A stretch of DNA of 64,000 nt from NCBI GenBank assembly GCA_963791575.1, contig CAWBSY010000021.1, forward strand, positions 10,094 through 74,093, in the 5' to 3' direction. Shown in pieces: positions 16,811 through 25,765 of this stretch. The notes below the pieces were generated by a model. It worked only from the letters and a program-made list of their open reading frames with translations, did not search any database and was not told the DNA's origin. The DNA is from JAOAPG01 sp963791575 (lineage in GTDB: Bacteria > Acidobacteriota > Terriglobia > Terriglobales > Acidobacteriaceae). The position numbers were made by a program, and so were the translations under genes. How positions within the stretch are numbered: the first letter of the stretch is position 1; each line of letters starts with the position of its first letter.

Positions 16811-19234
16811 CTAGTACAAGACAACGATTTCGGTTCGTCCGTCGCTCGGCGTCAGCTCGATTATTTCTTTTCCGGAATTGAACTGAGTCCATGGTTGGCC
16901 ATTCACCAGGACCTTAGTCATTTCCTGCCGCGCCGGATGGGGAACACGCAGGCGAAGGCCTTCGAGTTTTTCAGACTGCAAATTAGAAAGAGTGAGATCT
17001 ACTAGTATTTTTCCTTCTTGTAGATGGGATTTCACCTTGAGGTCGAGTTTGGCGGCCGTTGTAGCTCCTTTTGCAATCTCGATTTGCTTTCCATTTTCCA
17101 GCCACCGGCGAGGGACTCCCAGCAGCAAATGGAGCATCTTGCCTTCTTCCAAAATCAACGCTTGTCGAATCAATCCACACACTCGGGCATTGGCCGATGT
17201 ATCCATAAAGAAAGGAGCGTACCGATCGTCGCCGAGGTGAAATCGCTCCACGGTTGCGAACGTTTCCTTGTCCACTCCATAGGCGAGCATGGAATAGAAA
17301 GCCAATAGCGCTTTCTCAGTCTCTCCTCGTAACAGCCAGCCGCGATGCCAAATGTCCTCAGAGAAATTTACGTAGAAAGAGTTTGATCCATGCGGATCTC
17401 CATTCTTCTCCATGCCTCCAGTAAGACCGAGGACGCCGCGGTTCCACTTTACTTTCATGTACTTTTCCAATTGCCTAAATGCTTCGGAATCGGATGGCAA
17501 GAATCCACTGTCGAGGTACGCAAGCGCTCCCGTCGCAAACTCAGCCCACGCCGGTGGCCGATTCAATCGTTCCGGATAAGGCGGACCGTTCGGATCCGTT
17601 GTCCGCGTTCGGTTCATGACTTCCAGAATGTCATCGCGATATGCTTTCGCTTCCTCAATCAGGCGAGCGCTTTGAGGATGTGCAATCTCAGCCAGGGCTT
17701 CCGCAATACCACTCAGACCTTGCGAGCTATAACTGTCGGTAAAGCAGGGATAGTAAGTGTCCAGCGGCGCGTGACGATCGTCCATCTTGCCACCAGTTAA
17801 TTCGCCATCGGAAGCCAACTGCCGAATGGCTTCTTCCGCTGTATCGTAGGCCCTTCCAATTGGTAGCAGCCCGAAGTGCAGGGCTTTCTCTCCATGCTCA
17901 TCCGTCTTTTTCGTTTCCTGTCGTTCGCTGATGATCCAGTCACACGCGCGGACTAGAGCGGGAGCCACCCGCTCAAGCCACTCGCGGTCCCGCGTATAGC
18001 GGTAGTGAGTCGCGAATGCATGCAGCATCGCGCCAGTGCCGTTCATCCAATTGGGGAATTCTCCTTCCTTTCCGGCGTTGCTCCTGGCGAGTTGGCCATA
18101 GAAAGTAGACTCGGGATCTTTTTCCCAACCACTTTCCTCGAAGGCAATTGTGCCCCCGAAAACCGCGTCACTACTCTTGAAACTTCCATGCGGTGGGAAT
18201 CTTCCCTGGATTTTCAGAAAATATTCCAAGCATTTTCTGACGTCGTCGTGATCGCCGATCGAATCCAGGTGCGTGGTCAACTTCATCGCTTCCCAGGGCC
18301 AGACTCCCTGGAAACCCTGCACTGGCAGACAGTAGTTCTTGTCAGCGGCTTGGAGAATCTGGGTTTGGTAATGCAGAATCTGCGCGCGGTAAATGTTATT
18401 GACCACATCGTCCGGGACGGTAATCTGTGTGCCGACCGCAAGCGTGGCTTCCAGATTTCTTACCCGCTGCTCTAAAGCCGATGGAAAATCCATCTTCCGC
18501 AAAACCGGCACTTCATCGGCGGTCAGCCCGCGTGCCGAACTTGTGACCATTAGGCGAATGCTCTTGCTCTCGTTGGGTTTTAACTCCACAGGGAAATGCA
18601 AGACGTGATCGTAGATCTGAGTATGAATGGAGCTGTCCACCGTATAGAGCCCGAGAATTCGTGCTCCATCGCGTAGTAACTTGTCTTTCGGTTCGGAAGG
18701 ATAGCCTCGGATGGGCGGCCGCTTGCCTACGATCTCGAAAAGATCGTAAGTATTGTAAGGAAATGGCGGCACTCCCTTCGCTAGAATCGAGCCCGGAACA
18801 AAAGCCCACAAGCTCTCGCTGCGAGCTGACGCTTCCGTGTTCGTGACGCTCATCTGCACCACGGCCACTTGCTTCTCATGGCCGGTCTTTACCTCACTGG
18901 CGCCGAGCAAAGTCGCAAAACTGGTTTGGGTAAACAGCAGGGGTCCGCTTTGCCATTTGCTGATGACGATCGGAAGGTATCCAAGTTTTAACGAACGTGT
19001 TACCTCGCGCCATGGAATTTCCGAGGCAGGCGAACCCACTGCAAAAGAAAACGAATTCGCAACGGCGCCCACGCCCATGTCAGGGCGGACCCAAATCACT
19101 TCTGGATGACCTTTGACACTGATCACGGGATGCTTCGACATAGGGCCGCGATAATACTTGGCTACTTCCTCGTAAGTGGATTCGTGACGGTCTTTTTCCA
19201 CTTGATCGAAAGTCAATTTTTCATGTCGATTCAT
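16811..19234 (-). CDS. Large six-hairpin (alpha/alpha-toroid) glycosidase-like protein
   Basis: 807 aa from ATG 19234; a GTG at 19249 is the alternative start and neither has a strong ribosome site. An N-terminal beta-rich region (about 1-270) is followed by an alpha/alpha-toroid catalytic-like domain (LPVQGFQGVWPWEAMK near 315, LDSIGDHDDVRKCLEYFLK, GTGAMLHAFATHYRYTRDREWLE) and a C-terminal beta-domain (GLRLRVPHPARQEMTKVLVNGQPW). This layout resembles GH78/GH106-like and related six-hairpin glycosidases, but I cannot match a numbered family. No signal peptide, so cytoplasmic. Paralogue at 41374-44001 shares the LLLGVPRRWLENGKQIEI-type segment. Probably cleaves an imported oligosaccharide or glycoside; unproven. 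Confidence 0.75.
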   Translation of the reverse strand: MNRHEKLTFDQVEKDRHESTYEEVAKYYRGPMSKHPVISVKGHPEVIWVRPDMGVGAVANSFSFAVGSPASEIPWREVTRSLKLGYLPIVISKWQSGPLLFTQTSFATLLGASEVKTGHEKQVAVVQMSVTNTEASARSESLWAFVPGSILAKGVPPFPYNTYDLFEIVGKRPPIRGYPSEPKDKLLRDGARILGLYTVDSSIHTQIYDHVLHFPVELKPNESKSIRLMVTSSARGLTADEVPVLRKMDFPSALEQRVRNLEATLAVGTQITVPDDVVNNIYRAQILHYQTQILQAADKNYCLPVQGFQGVWPWEAMKLTTHLDSIGDHDDVRKCLEYFLKIQGRFPPHGSFKSSDAVFGGTIAFEESGWEKDPESTFYGQLARSNAGKEGEFPNWMNGTGAMLHAFATHYRYTRDREWLERVAPALVRACDWIISERQETKKTDEHGEKALHFGLLPIGRAYDTAEEAIRQLASDGELTGGKMDDRHAPLDTYYPCFTDSYSSQGLSGIAEALAEIAHPQSARLIEEAKAYRDDILEVMNRTRTTDPNGPPYPERLNRPPAWAEFATGALAYLDSGFLPSDSEAFRQLEKYMKVKWNRGVLGLTGGMEKNGDPHGSNSFYVNFSEDIWHRGWLLRGETEKALLAFYSMLAYGVDKETFATVERFHLGDDRYAPFFMDTSANARVCGLIRQALILEEGKMLHLLLGVPRRWLENGKQIEIAKGATTAAKLDLKVKSHLQEGKILVDLTLSNLQSEKLEGLRLRVPHPARQEMTKVLVNGQPWTQFNSGKEIIELTPSDGRTEIVVLY

Positions 19235-19268
19235 GAATGTAGTTTTCACCTGACTGGTTCTGTTTGCC

Positions 19269-20387
19269 CTACGCTACGCGAAGTTTGGCAACGGTGTCTT
19301 CATTCAGCTCAACACCGAGGCCGGGCGCCTGAGGAATCTCCAGATAGCCTTCCTTGGCGCGGATTACTTGCGTGGTCAGCATGTCCCTCAAGTCCGTGTT
19401 GCCTTGCGCCGCGAATTCTACGATGAGTGCATTGGGGATCGAATTCAACCAATGCAGGGCCGCCGCTACATTGATGTACGTAGTAAACCCGTGATTTGCT
19501 ACCGGCCGATCATGGCTCGCGGCGAGAGAAGCAATCTTCATTGCGCCGGTAAAACCTCCGCACCGGGTGAGATCTACCTGGATAACATCGCACTGACCCT
19601 CTGTGATCAGACGACGATAATCTTCGAGGCTGTCTTGCTCTTCGCCGGCGGCGATGCGCAAGCTGGTAGCTTTGCTCAGCCGGTTGTAGCCTTCGTAATT
19701 GTGCGGGGCAAGCGGCTCTTCCAACCAGAATGGGTTGTATTGTTCAAAAGCTTCAGCGCGCTGGATGGCCGTCTTGGTGTCCCACGCCAAGCCTGCATCC
19801 ACCATCAGATCAACATTTTCGCCCAATCCCGCGCGCGCTTTTGCGACCAGCGCTACATCGGTCTTTGCGTCTTTACCCATGGGACCCCATCCAAATTTGA
19901 CGGCGGTGAAGCCCAGGTCCCGCAGACGCGACGCTTCCGTATAAGTCCGTTCCGGCGTATCTCCGAATAAGACGCTGGCGTAGCAACGCAACTTTTTGTG
20001 AAATCCTCCGCCCAGAAGTTTCCAAACCGGCATTCCTAATTTCTTACCTTTAATGTCCCACAACGCCATGTCGATGCCACTGATCGCATGAAACAGTATT
20101 CCGGAGTGTCCCAGATAGATGTTGTTGCGAAACATTTTCTGCCACAGATATTCGGTTTCAAATGGATCTTCCCCGATCAGCAATTGTGTGAGACCACAGC
20201 ACAGGGTATGCGAGTAGGGCCCATTGATGACTCCCTGAACCGCCAGCGGAGACGAATCCACTTCCCCGATTCCGGAAATGCCTTCATCGGTGCGTACCCG
20301 AACGATGAGCGCGTCCTGTCCGCTGTCGCACTGGTGCTTGACCTGCTCCATCCGCACATAAATCGCTTCGACGTCGGTAATCCGCAT
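19269..20387 (-). CDS. Enolase-superfamily sugar-acid dehydratase (mandelate racemase subgroup)
   Basis: 372 aa. Catalytic and metal residues as in mandelate-racemase-type dehydratases: Lys164 (VKFGWGPMG), Asp197 (MVDAGLAWD), Glu223 or Glu224 (WLEEPL), Glu249 (IAAGEEQ), Asp272 (QVDLTRCGG) and His299 (ANHGFTTY). ATG at 20387, 36 nt after the mutarotase-like gene. It differs from its operon neighbour 12313-13458 mainly in the capping domain that sets substrate choice, so the two probably act on different aldonates. Likely product is a 2-keto-3-deoxy sugar acid for an aldolase or for SDR plus FAH cleavage. Confidence 0.88.
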   Translation of the reverse strand: MRITDVEAIYVRMEQVKHQCDSGQDALIVRVRTDEGISGIGEVDSSPLAVQGVINGPYSHTLCCGLTQLLIGEDPFETEYLWQKMFRNNIYLGHSGILFHAISGIDMALWDIKGKKLGMPVWKLLGGGFHKKLRCYASVLFGDTPERTYTEASRLRDLGFTAVKFGWGPMGKDAKTDVALVAKARAGLGENVDLMVDAGLAWDTKTAIQRAEAFEQYNPFWLEEPLAPHNYEGYNRLSKATSLRIAAGEEQDSLEDYRRLITEGQCDVIQVDLTRCGGFTGAMKIASLAASHDRPVANHGFTTYINVAAALHWLNSIPNALIVEFAAQGNTDLRDMLTTQVIRAKEGYLEIPQAPGLGVELNEDTVAKLRVA

Positions 20388-20423
20388 TTCCGTGATTACT
20401 CCCCCTCAAGAAAACAGCGCTGA

Positions 20424-21476
20424 CTAGTTCTCGCTGGCAAACTGAACCGGGTTGTTAAACACGCTCACTTGAAGATGCGTCTTCTTCGTTTCTCCAGGAG
20501 CGAAAACCAACTGCGTGCCGGCCTCAACTGCATTCGCCAGTGATCCCGGGTAGGACGAGACCGGCTCCAGGCCGATGTTGTAGCTCTTGCCATACCATGG
20601 ATAGCCAACCCATCCTCCAAATACCTGCCAGAACCAGAGATATTTGAAAATCTTCGCGTCCCAGCTCATCCCGAATCCGAGTTGCAGCCGGTCGCTGAAG
20701 ATTCCGTACCAGCCGTTCTCAAATCCATGCAGATATGCCATGTCATGCGAATGCGCTGTCTTTGACGGAATCCGAGAAAGATCGATCTTCTCCCCATTCC
20801 GTCCAAGGACAATCGGCCATTCGCAATCCTGACCTTTTTCGAGACGCGAATTTGGCGAAACATATTGTTCTTGCGTTTTCACGCGACACGACGGCATCAA
20901 AATTCGGCAAGTATCGTCCAGAAATGGCGCTCCGAACGCAGGATGGTGACCCCATGTACAGTCCATCGTCTCCGCGGAATCGTTTTGCAACTCTTCCGCA
21001 ATCTCCAGCGCGCCGCCCGGGCACAACGTCAACGTCTTCCGCAGACGAAATGGGGTACGCACACAATGAACTTCCAGCAGGACCGAAATGCAATCAGGAT
21101 CGTCTCGCAGGATGGTGTATTTCCAGGGAAGCAAACTGATCTCGTCGTGAAGACCGAGAGTGGCGTTCTTATATTCGCAGGGATCGCCGAAGTTGGGCAG
21201 GATCTCCTGCCAGCCGCCGGGATAGTAATCAAGAAAAGCGTTCCCCTTTGCAGTTAGCGATTCCATCGCACCGGCGGGTCGAAGACCAGGCTGCGAAACG
21301 TACATAAAATCCAGGTCCTGAGGCTTGTAGAGGAACTGAATGACGTCCGAACCTTTGCCTGGCAGCAGCGTGATTCGCAGAGTTTCGTTCTCCAGCGAGA
21401 GCGCTGCATATCCCAGGTAGGTGAACTCAGTGAACCGGCAGCCGTAGTTTCGCGCATGTGCAGCCGGACTGTTCAC
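20424..21476 (-). CDS. Galactose-mutarotase-like protein (DUF4432-type)
   Basis: 350 aa beta-sandwich protein of the aldose-1-epimerase superfamily: LRITLLPGKGSDVIQF near 33, GLHDEISLLPW near 108, CTWGHHPAFGAPF near 170 and GLEPVSSYPG near 302 are typical. It starts at GTG 21476 with GGAG 5 nt upstream. Such proteins interconvert sugar anomers or bind them; the conserved His-rich CTWGHHPAFG segment agrees with the catalytic face of the family. It lies between the ThDP enzyme and a dehydratase. A more distant protein of probably the same fold is at 32893-34050. Exact sugar unknown. Confidence 0.8.
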   Translation of the reverse strand: MNSPAAHARNYGCRFTEFTYLGYAALSLENETLRITLLPGKGSDVIQFLYKPQDLDFMYVSQPGLRPAGAMESLTAKGNAFLDYYPGGWQEILPNFGDPCEYKNATLGLHDEISLLPWKYTILRDDPDCISVLLEVHCVRTPFRLRKTLTLCPGGALEIAEELQNDSAETMDCTWGHHPAFGAPFLDDTCRILMPSCRVKTQEQYVSPNSRLEKGQDCEWPIVLGRNGEKIDLSRIPSKTAHSHDMAYLHGFENGWYGIFSDRLQLGFGMSWDAKIFKYLWFWQVFGGWVGYPWYGKSYNIGLEPVSSYPGSLANAVEAGTQLVFAPGETKKTHLQVSVFNNPVQFASEN

Positions 21477-21498
21477 TGAGTCTCCGCCAAGAATTCTG

Positions 21499-23121
21499 TT
21501 ATACCTGAGTCCATTTACTCAGATCGCCGATAGTCGGACCAAAACTATCCTGATAAGCCTGCGGATCCACGAGCGCTTCAATCAATGTTGTGCGCTCTGA
21601 TTTCAGGGCCAGTCCGAGTTCACGACGGAAGGCGGCTGGCGTTTCCACCTTCACGCCGTTCAATCCGCAAGCAAGCGCGATCGCGGCATAATCGACACCG
21701 TGGAAATCCAATCCACAGTCCGGAAAACCTCTGGCGCCCTGGCGCGCTTTCATCGTGCCCAGCGCTTTGTCATTGATAATGACCAGCGGCATTGCCGCCC
21801 CGGTGCGGGCAAATGCCTCGAGTTCGCCCAGACGCATGAGCAAACTTCCATCCGCGCCCATTCCAATCATGGGACGTTTTCGGTCCGCCAACCGTGCTCC
21901 GAGTGCCGCTGGAACAGTCAGACCCATCGTCCGGCCGCCGGAAGTTCCCAGAAAATTTCCCGGCTGCTCGACCGGCCAAAGATGCTCCAGCATGCAAACA
22001 AACGCGCCAGTTTCGGAAAGCAGCAGCCCGTCGGAAGGAAGCAATTCACGCGTCGCCGCAATGACATCCTGCGCCGCAAAGCGTGCCTTGGCGGGACGCT
22101 TGAAATACTCCAGAATGCCGGAGCGCGCTTGTTTGATTTCATCTACGGCAATCCCCTGTTTTCGCTGATCTGATAGGCGTTTTAATATCGGTTTGAGATC
22201 CCCTTCGACCCTGACTTCGGGCGACGACATACTCGAATAACTGGATCTCGCCGTCACTTCGCAAGTGGGCAGTTCAAGCTTCCATGGTGCATGCGTCATC
22301 ATGGCATCCACGCCGACGAATACCACGGCGTCCGCTTGCTTGAAGACCCGGCTTTCGATCACATTCGGATTAAACAATCCGAGAAAAACGCCTGCCCATC
22401 TCGGGTGTGACTCGGGAAACACACCTCGCGCATCCATGGTTACCAGCACAACCGCTTCGCGCGCTTCTGCAAAGGCGAGTAACTCAGGCGTCGCGCCAGC
22501 ACGGACGACATCCGCTCCGGCAAGAATTGCAATCCGGCGATATTTTCCGATGAACTCCTGGACCTTGTTGAAAGCAGCTTCGTCGATCGACGCGCTGCCA
22601 CCCTGTTGCGATTCGGGCGCCGCATCTTTGATCTCACCCAAGCCTGCCGGCAGATGAAGCATCGACGGAGTTGGACGTCCATCCACGGCCCGCGAAAAAG
22701 CCTGCTGGGTCATCGAAGCGCCATCCTCGGCCGTCAATATCGCTTGATAGCCAATCACGCCATCGAATAATTTCTCCTGCTCGCACTGCTGAACACTTTC
22801 GACTGGATGGCTCGATACAGCCGGCGCCTCGCAGATTCCCACCAGCGGCAATCGCTCGAAATAAGCATTCGCCACGCCTCCGGCTAGATTGGCTGCCCCC
22901 ACTCCGCGAATGCTCATAGCCAGGCCCGCAGTTTTCTTCACAGCGCCATAAGTGGCCGCAGCGATGGCCGCTGAAGACTCATGGCTGACGTTGACAAACT
23001 GCACTCCGTGCTGGCGTCCAGCTTCGATCAAATCCAACGGCGATCCACCGCCGGGAATCCCAAAGAAATGTTCCAAGCCTTTATCCCGCGCGGTGGTCAT
23101 GACTACTTCTGCTGCTTTCAA
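21499..23121 (-). CDS. Thiamine-diphosphate enzyme (acetolactate synthase/benzoylformate decarboxylase family)
   Basis: 540 aa. It appears to start at a TTG (23121) with AGGAG 6 nt upstream; the next ATG is codon 8. The N-terminal PYR domain has FGIPGGGSPLDL and the activating Glu48 (SHESSA); the central domain lies at about 185-330; the C-terminal PP domain has the ThDP/Mg motif GADGSLLM followed by IINDKALGTMK. These features support decarboxylation or carboligation of a 2-keto acid. Regulatory-subunit or FAD-site evidence for a true acetolactate synthase is absent. First gene of the ten-gene operon, promoter at 23190-23218. Might turn a keto-acid fragment of the sugar-acid pathway into an aldehyde; inference only. 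Confidence 0.87.
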   Translation of the reverse strand: MKAAEVVMTTARDKGLEHFFGIPGGGSPLDLIEAGRQHGVQFVNVSHESSAAIAAATYGAVKKTAGLAMSIRGVGAANLAGGVANAYFERLPLVGICEAPAVSSHPVESVQQCEQEKLFDGVIGYQAILTAEDGASMTQQAFSRAVDGRPTPSMLHLPAGLGEIKDAAPESQQGGSASIDEAAFNKVQEFIGKYRRIAILAGADVVRAGATPELLAFAEAREAVVLVTMDARGVFPESHPRWAGVFLGLFNPNVIESRVFKQADAVVFVGVDAMMTHAPWKLELPTCEVTARSSYSSMSSPEVRVEGDLKPILKRLSDQRKQGIAVDEIKQARSGILEYFKRPAKARFAAQDVIAATRELLPSDGLLLSETGAFVCMLEHLWPVEQPGNFLGTSGGRTMGLTVPAALGARLADRKRPMIGMGADGSLLMRLGELEAFARTGAAMPLVIINDKALGTMKARQGARGFPDCGLDFHGVDYAAIALACGLNGVKVETPAAFRRELGLALKSERTTLIEALVDPQAYQDSFGPTIGDLSKWTQV

Positions 23122-23189
23122 CGGAGACTCCTAAGCGTTGACGTCGAGATTTTCGTGCGATTTTGAAGACTGCTCTACACGAACAATTA

Positions 23190-23218
23190 GGTATACTTTC
23201 GGCGAGGCATAGTGTCAA
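23190..23218 (-). promoter_or_regulatory. Promoter of the ten-gene operon (23121 to 10745)
   Basis: Minus strand: -35 TTGACA (23218-23213), 17-nt spacer, -10 TATACC (23195-23190), giving a leader of about 60 nt before the TTG start at 23121. AT-rich sequence directly upstream includes the palindrome TTTATAAA (23227-23234), similar in position to candidate operators at other operons. Confidence 0.7.
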
Positions 23219-23358
23219 TTATTTAATTTATAAAAACATAAAATTCCTCTCGAATAAGCTATTAATCTGTTATATAGTTCATTTCTGAATTTCGCATAGC
23301 ACTTTTCGACCTAATTCGCCTGATAAAACAAAAAACCACATAAAAGGCTACCTTAATC

Positions 23359-25005
23359 ATGCCAGCAAAGCTAAAGCGCAGAACGTCACTCAAACCGGCC
23401 AGCCGCAAGCCGCCGCAAAAGTCGGCCAGCACTCCGATTGAAAACTTGCCTCCCCACATTGCAAACAGTAACAAGGAGCAATTTTCTTTTCTGCTGGGAG
23501 AAGACTTCGTCGAAAAGCACAACGTGGCTTGGCGAGTTGAGTTAGCGCAGGAAGACGTGGGCAATCCGCTCATGGAGCCGGAATTTCCCTGGGAGAGCGC
23601 GGCAGTTTTCAGCCATGGAACCATCATGGTCGATCCGATCGACGGACTTTGGAAAGCCTGGTACATCTCTTGCCGGCAAACCAAATTGCAATCGTCGGCA
23701 GAGCGAAGACTTTGTTATGCGGAGTCCAAAGACGGACTGACGTGGATTCGCCCGAAGCTCGACATCTGTCCGTTTCCTGGCTTTCCCCGTACCAATATTT
23801 TGCTCGACATCGAATCGGGTGGTTCATCCCAACACGCATCAGTGATCGTCCATCCCGATGCGCCTCCCGATGAGCGATATGAGATGTTCGTCATCCGCTT
23901 GCCCGGCTGGGAACATCCGCAAAAGATAGTCAAGGGTTTCGCCCTGCCCGCTGACCGATCCACTCATGCTGGCGGCAAAGGGGAATTCAAGCCCGGCTAT
24001 TTTCGCTATCGATCGAGAGATGGGAAGAAATGGATTCCCTGGGAAGTTACGAATCTGGAAACGTCTGATAGCGGCTGGATCTCTCAACTTCCGGACGGAT
24101 CTTATGTGGCTTATCACAAAAGCGTCATCCCTACGCCGCCCGGAGGCTTGGTCCCCTACGACATCGCGGCGGGCGCATGCCGAATTATGGTGCGGCGCAC
24201 CAGCCGGGATGGAACGGCGTGGACACCCTACGAACCGGTCGTGACGCCCGACTGGCAGGACGCGCAGGACACTCAGTTCATGGAACTGACACATCTCGAC
24301 GAACGAGGAGGAATGGTTGGACTGGTGACGGTTTATCATTTGCTGAACCAGACCATCGACGTTCAATTTGCGGGATCGCGCGATGGCAAAAGATGGTGGC
24401 GTCCAGATCGGCGCGCCTGTCTGCCGCTCCGCGCCCTAGGTGATTTGGGGGGTGGAATGATTTGGCCGATGCATCCTTTGATTCAGAAAAAAGGACGTAT
24501 TTACCTTTACTACTCTGCGTGCGAAGGTCTGCACAATGATTTTCACAGCACCGATCCGGTGGAGCGAATGAAGGCGGCTAACTTTCCGCGCTGGCCGCAC
24601 TATTGGGAGCCGCTGGTTTTGAATCAGGACTCTTACAGTCCGGTGCGCGGCGTGTTGTGGTTTTACGGATCGCTCTGCCGCGCATCCTGGGAAGCCGGCC
24701 GCTTGTGGGCCGCGGTGACGGCTACGGGGGGAAGCAAAGAAGGTACGCTCATGACCAGGAATTTGAATGCAGGTGGGAAACAGATCACGGTAAATGTCTC
24801 CACCATAAAAGAAGGGACACTCACGGCGGAATTAGTGAAGAACGGAAAACCAATTCGCGGATTTACCCGAGCCGACTGTAAACCGATCCGTGGAGACCAT
24901 CACGCAAAGTTGCTGCAATGGAAGGGTGTCACCCGTTGTCCCCCGGAAAACGTGCAAATTCGTTTTTATCTGCAACGCGCCAAGTTCTACGGATTCGATT
25001 TGTAG
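23359..25005 (+). CDS. Beta-propeller glycosidase-like protein, paralogue A
   Basis: 548 aa; no named family recognised. The body looks like a five-bladed propeller of the GH43/GH32/sialidase kind with repeated DG-x-x-W turns (SKDGLTWIRP, SRDGKKWIPW, SRDGTAWTPY, SRDGKRWWRP), then a C-terminal beta-sandwich (GFTRADCKPIRGDHHAKLLQWKG, truncated here to its key residues DC, GDHH and KG). Conserved landmarks shared with 27872-29530 and 30978-32618: WRVE, DPxxGxWxAxY, QDTQFMEL, GGGMIWP and ASWxxGRLWA. The N-terminus is basic (MPAKLKRRTSLKPASRK) without a signal peptide. First gene of a three-gene plus-strand unit with adenylate kinase and PhyH. Hydrolase role is inferred from fold and neighbourhood. 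Confidence 0.78.
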   Translation: MPAKLKRRTSLKPASRKPPQKSASTPIENLPPHIANSNKEQFSFLLGEDFVEKHNVAWRVELAQEDVGNPLMEPEFPWESAAVFSHGTIMVDPIDGLWKAWYISCRQTKLQSSAERRLCYAESKDGLTWIRPKLDICPFPGFPRTNILLDIESGGSSQHASVIVHPDAPPDERYEMFVIRLPGWEHPQKIVKGFALPADRSTHAGGKGEFKPGYFRYRSRDGKKWIPWEVTNLETSDSGWISQLPDGSYVAYHKSVIPTPPGGLVPYDIAAGACRIMVRRTSRDGTAWTPYEPVVTPDWQDAQDTQFMELTHLDERGGMVGLVTVYHLLNQTIDVQFAGSRDGKRWWRPDRRACLPLRALGDLGGGMIWPMHPLIQKKGRIYLYYSACEGLHNDFHSTDPVERMKAANFPRWPHYWEPLVLNQDSYSPVRGVLWFYGSLCRASWEAGRLWAAVTATGGSKEGTLMTRNLNAGGKQITVNVSTIKEGTLTAELVKNGKPIRGFTRADCKPIRGDHHAKLLQWKGVTRCPPENVQIRFYLQRAKFYGFDL

Positions 25006-25051
25006 GATTACACAACCTGGCAACCGCAAGAAACCGAGGAGACGATGCACG

Positions 25052-25765
25052 ATGTTGGCGGAGAACGGCGGCATGCAAGCAGCCAAGGCGCGAGGACCAG
25101 TGTTTGTAGTTCTGCTCGGCCCTCCCGGCTGCGGAAAAGGTACACAAGCCAGGGAGTTGTCGAAGGCCGTCGGACTGGCTCACATTTCGACAGGCGATAT
25201 ATTGCGTAGGGCAGCGAAGGAAGATACAGAATTGGGCCGCATGATTCAAAGCAAAATGACCGCCGGCGAACTCGTTCCGGATAGTCTGGTTTGCCAAAGC
25301 GTCGTCTCCCGGACCAGCCAGCCGGATTGCGAACGCGGCGCGATTCTGGATGGGTTTCCTCGAACTCTGGAGCAGGCAATTTTCCTGTGTCCAATGCTGC
25401 CGCTCCGGCGGACCGTTGTGCTGAACCTGCAAATCGATCGCACAGTTCTTATGCAACGAATATTGGGGCGGCGCACGTGTCCAACCTGTGGAGAGATTTA
25501 CAACATTCATTTCCGGCCGCCACGCATGACTGGATTTTGCGATCGCGATTCCGTGCCGCTCGAACGCCGCACTGACGACAATGAAGTGACCGTGCAACAA
25601 CGGCTGGTCGAGTACGAAAACCAAATTCAACCATTAGCTGATTTTTTCAGAGATATGAATATCCGGCGCGATATAAGCGCCGATGCGGAGCCAGCGGTAC
25701 TCACCGCGAAACTTTGCGAACTCGTGAAAACCGCAATTAGCAATTCAGATAAGGAGGACAACTGA
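25052..25765 (+). CDS. adk: Adenylate kinase, zinc-LID type (accessory copy)
   Basis: Phosphoryl transfer between ATP and AMP, 237 aa. P-loop GPPGCGKGT at 23-31, AMP-site STGDILR near 46, GFPRT at 101-105, and a structural zinc site in the LID: Cys143, Cys146, Cys163, Asp166 with the CX2C-X16-CX2D spacing known from Bacillus-type enzymes. The ATG at 25052 has GAGGAG 10 nt upstream; a longer frame would run into the propeller gene. The stop TGA overlaps the PhyH start (TGATG), so the two are translationally coupled. A housekeeping adk normally sits among ribosomal-protein genes, so this is probably a second copy. Why a catabolic unit needs it is unclear. Confidence 0.92.
   Translation: MLAENGGMQAAKARGPVFVVLLGPPGCGKGTQARELSKAVGLAHISTGDILRRAAKEDTELGRMIQSKMTAGELVPDSLVCQSVVSRTSQPDCERGAILDGFPRTLEQAIFLCPMLPLRRTVVLNLQIDRTVLMQRILGRRTCPTCGEIYNIHFRPPRMTGFCDRDSVPLERRTDDNEVTVQQRLVEYENQIQPLADFFRDMNIRRDISADAEPAVLTAKLCELVKTAISNSDKEDN
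25751..25757 (+). promoter_or_regulatory. Perfect Shine-Dalgarno inside the adk end
   Basis: AAGGAGG lies inside the last codons of adk, 7 nt before the PhyH ATG at 25765. It shows that PhyH is independently and strongly initiated even though its ATG overlaps the adk stop. Confidence 0.75.
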
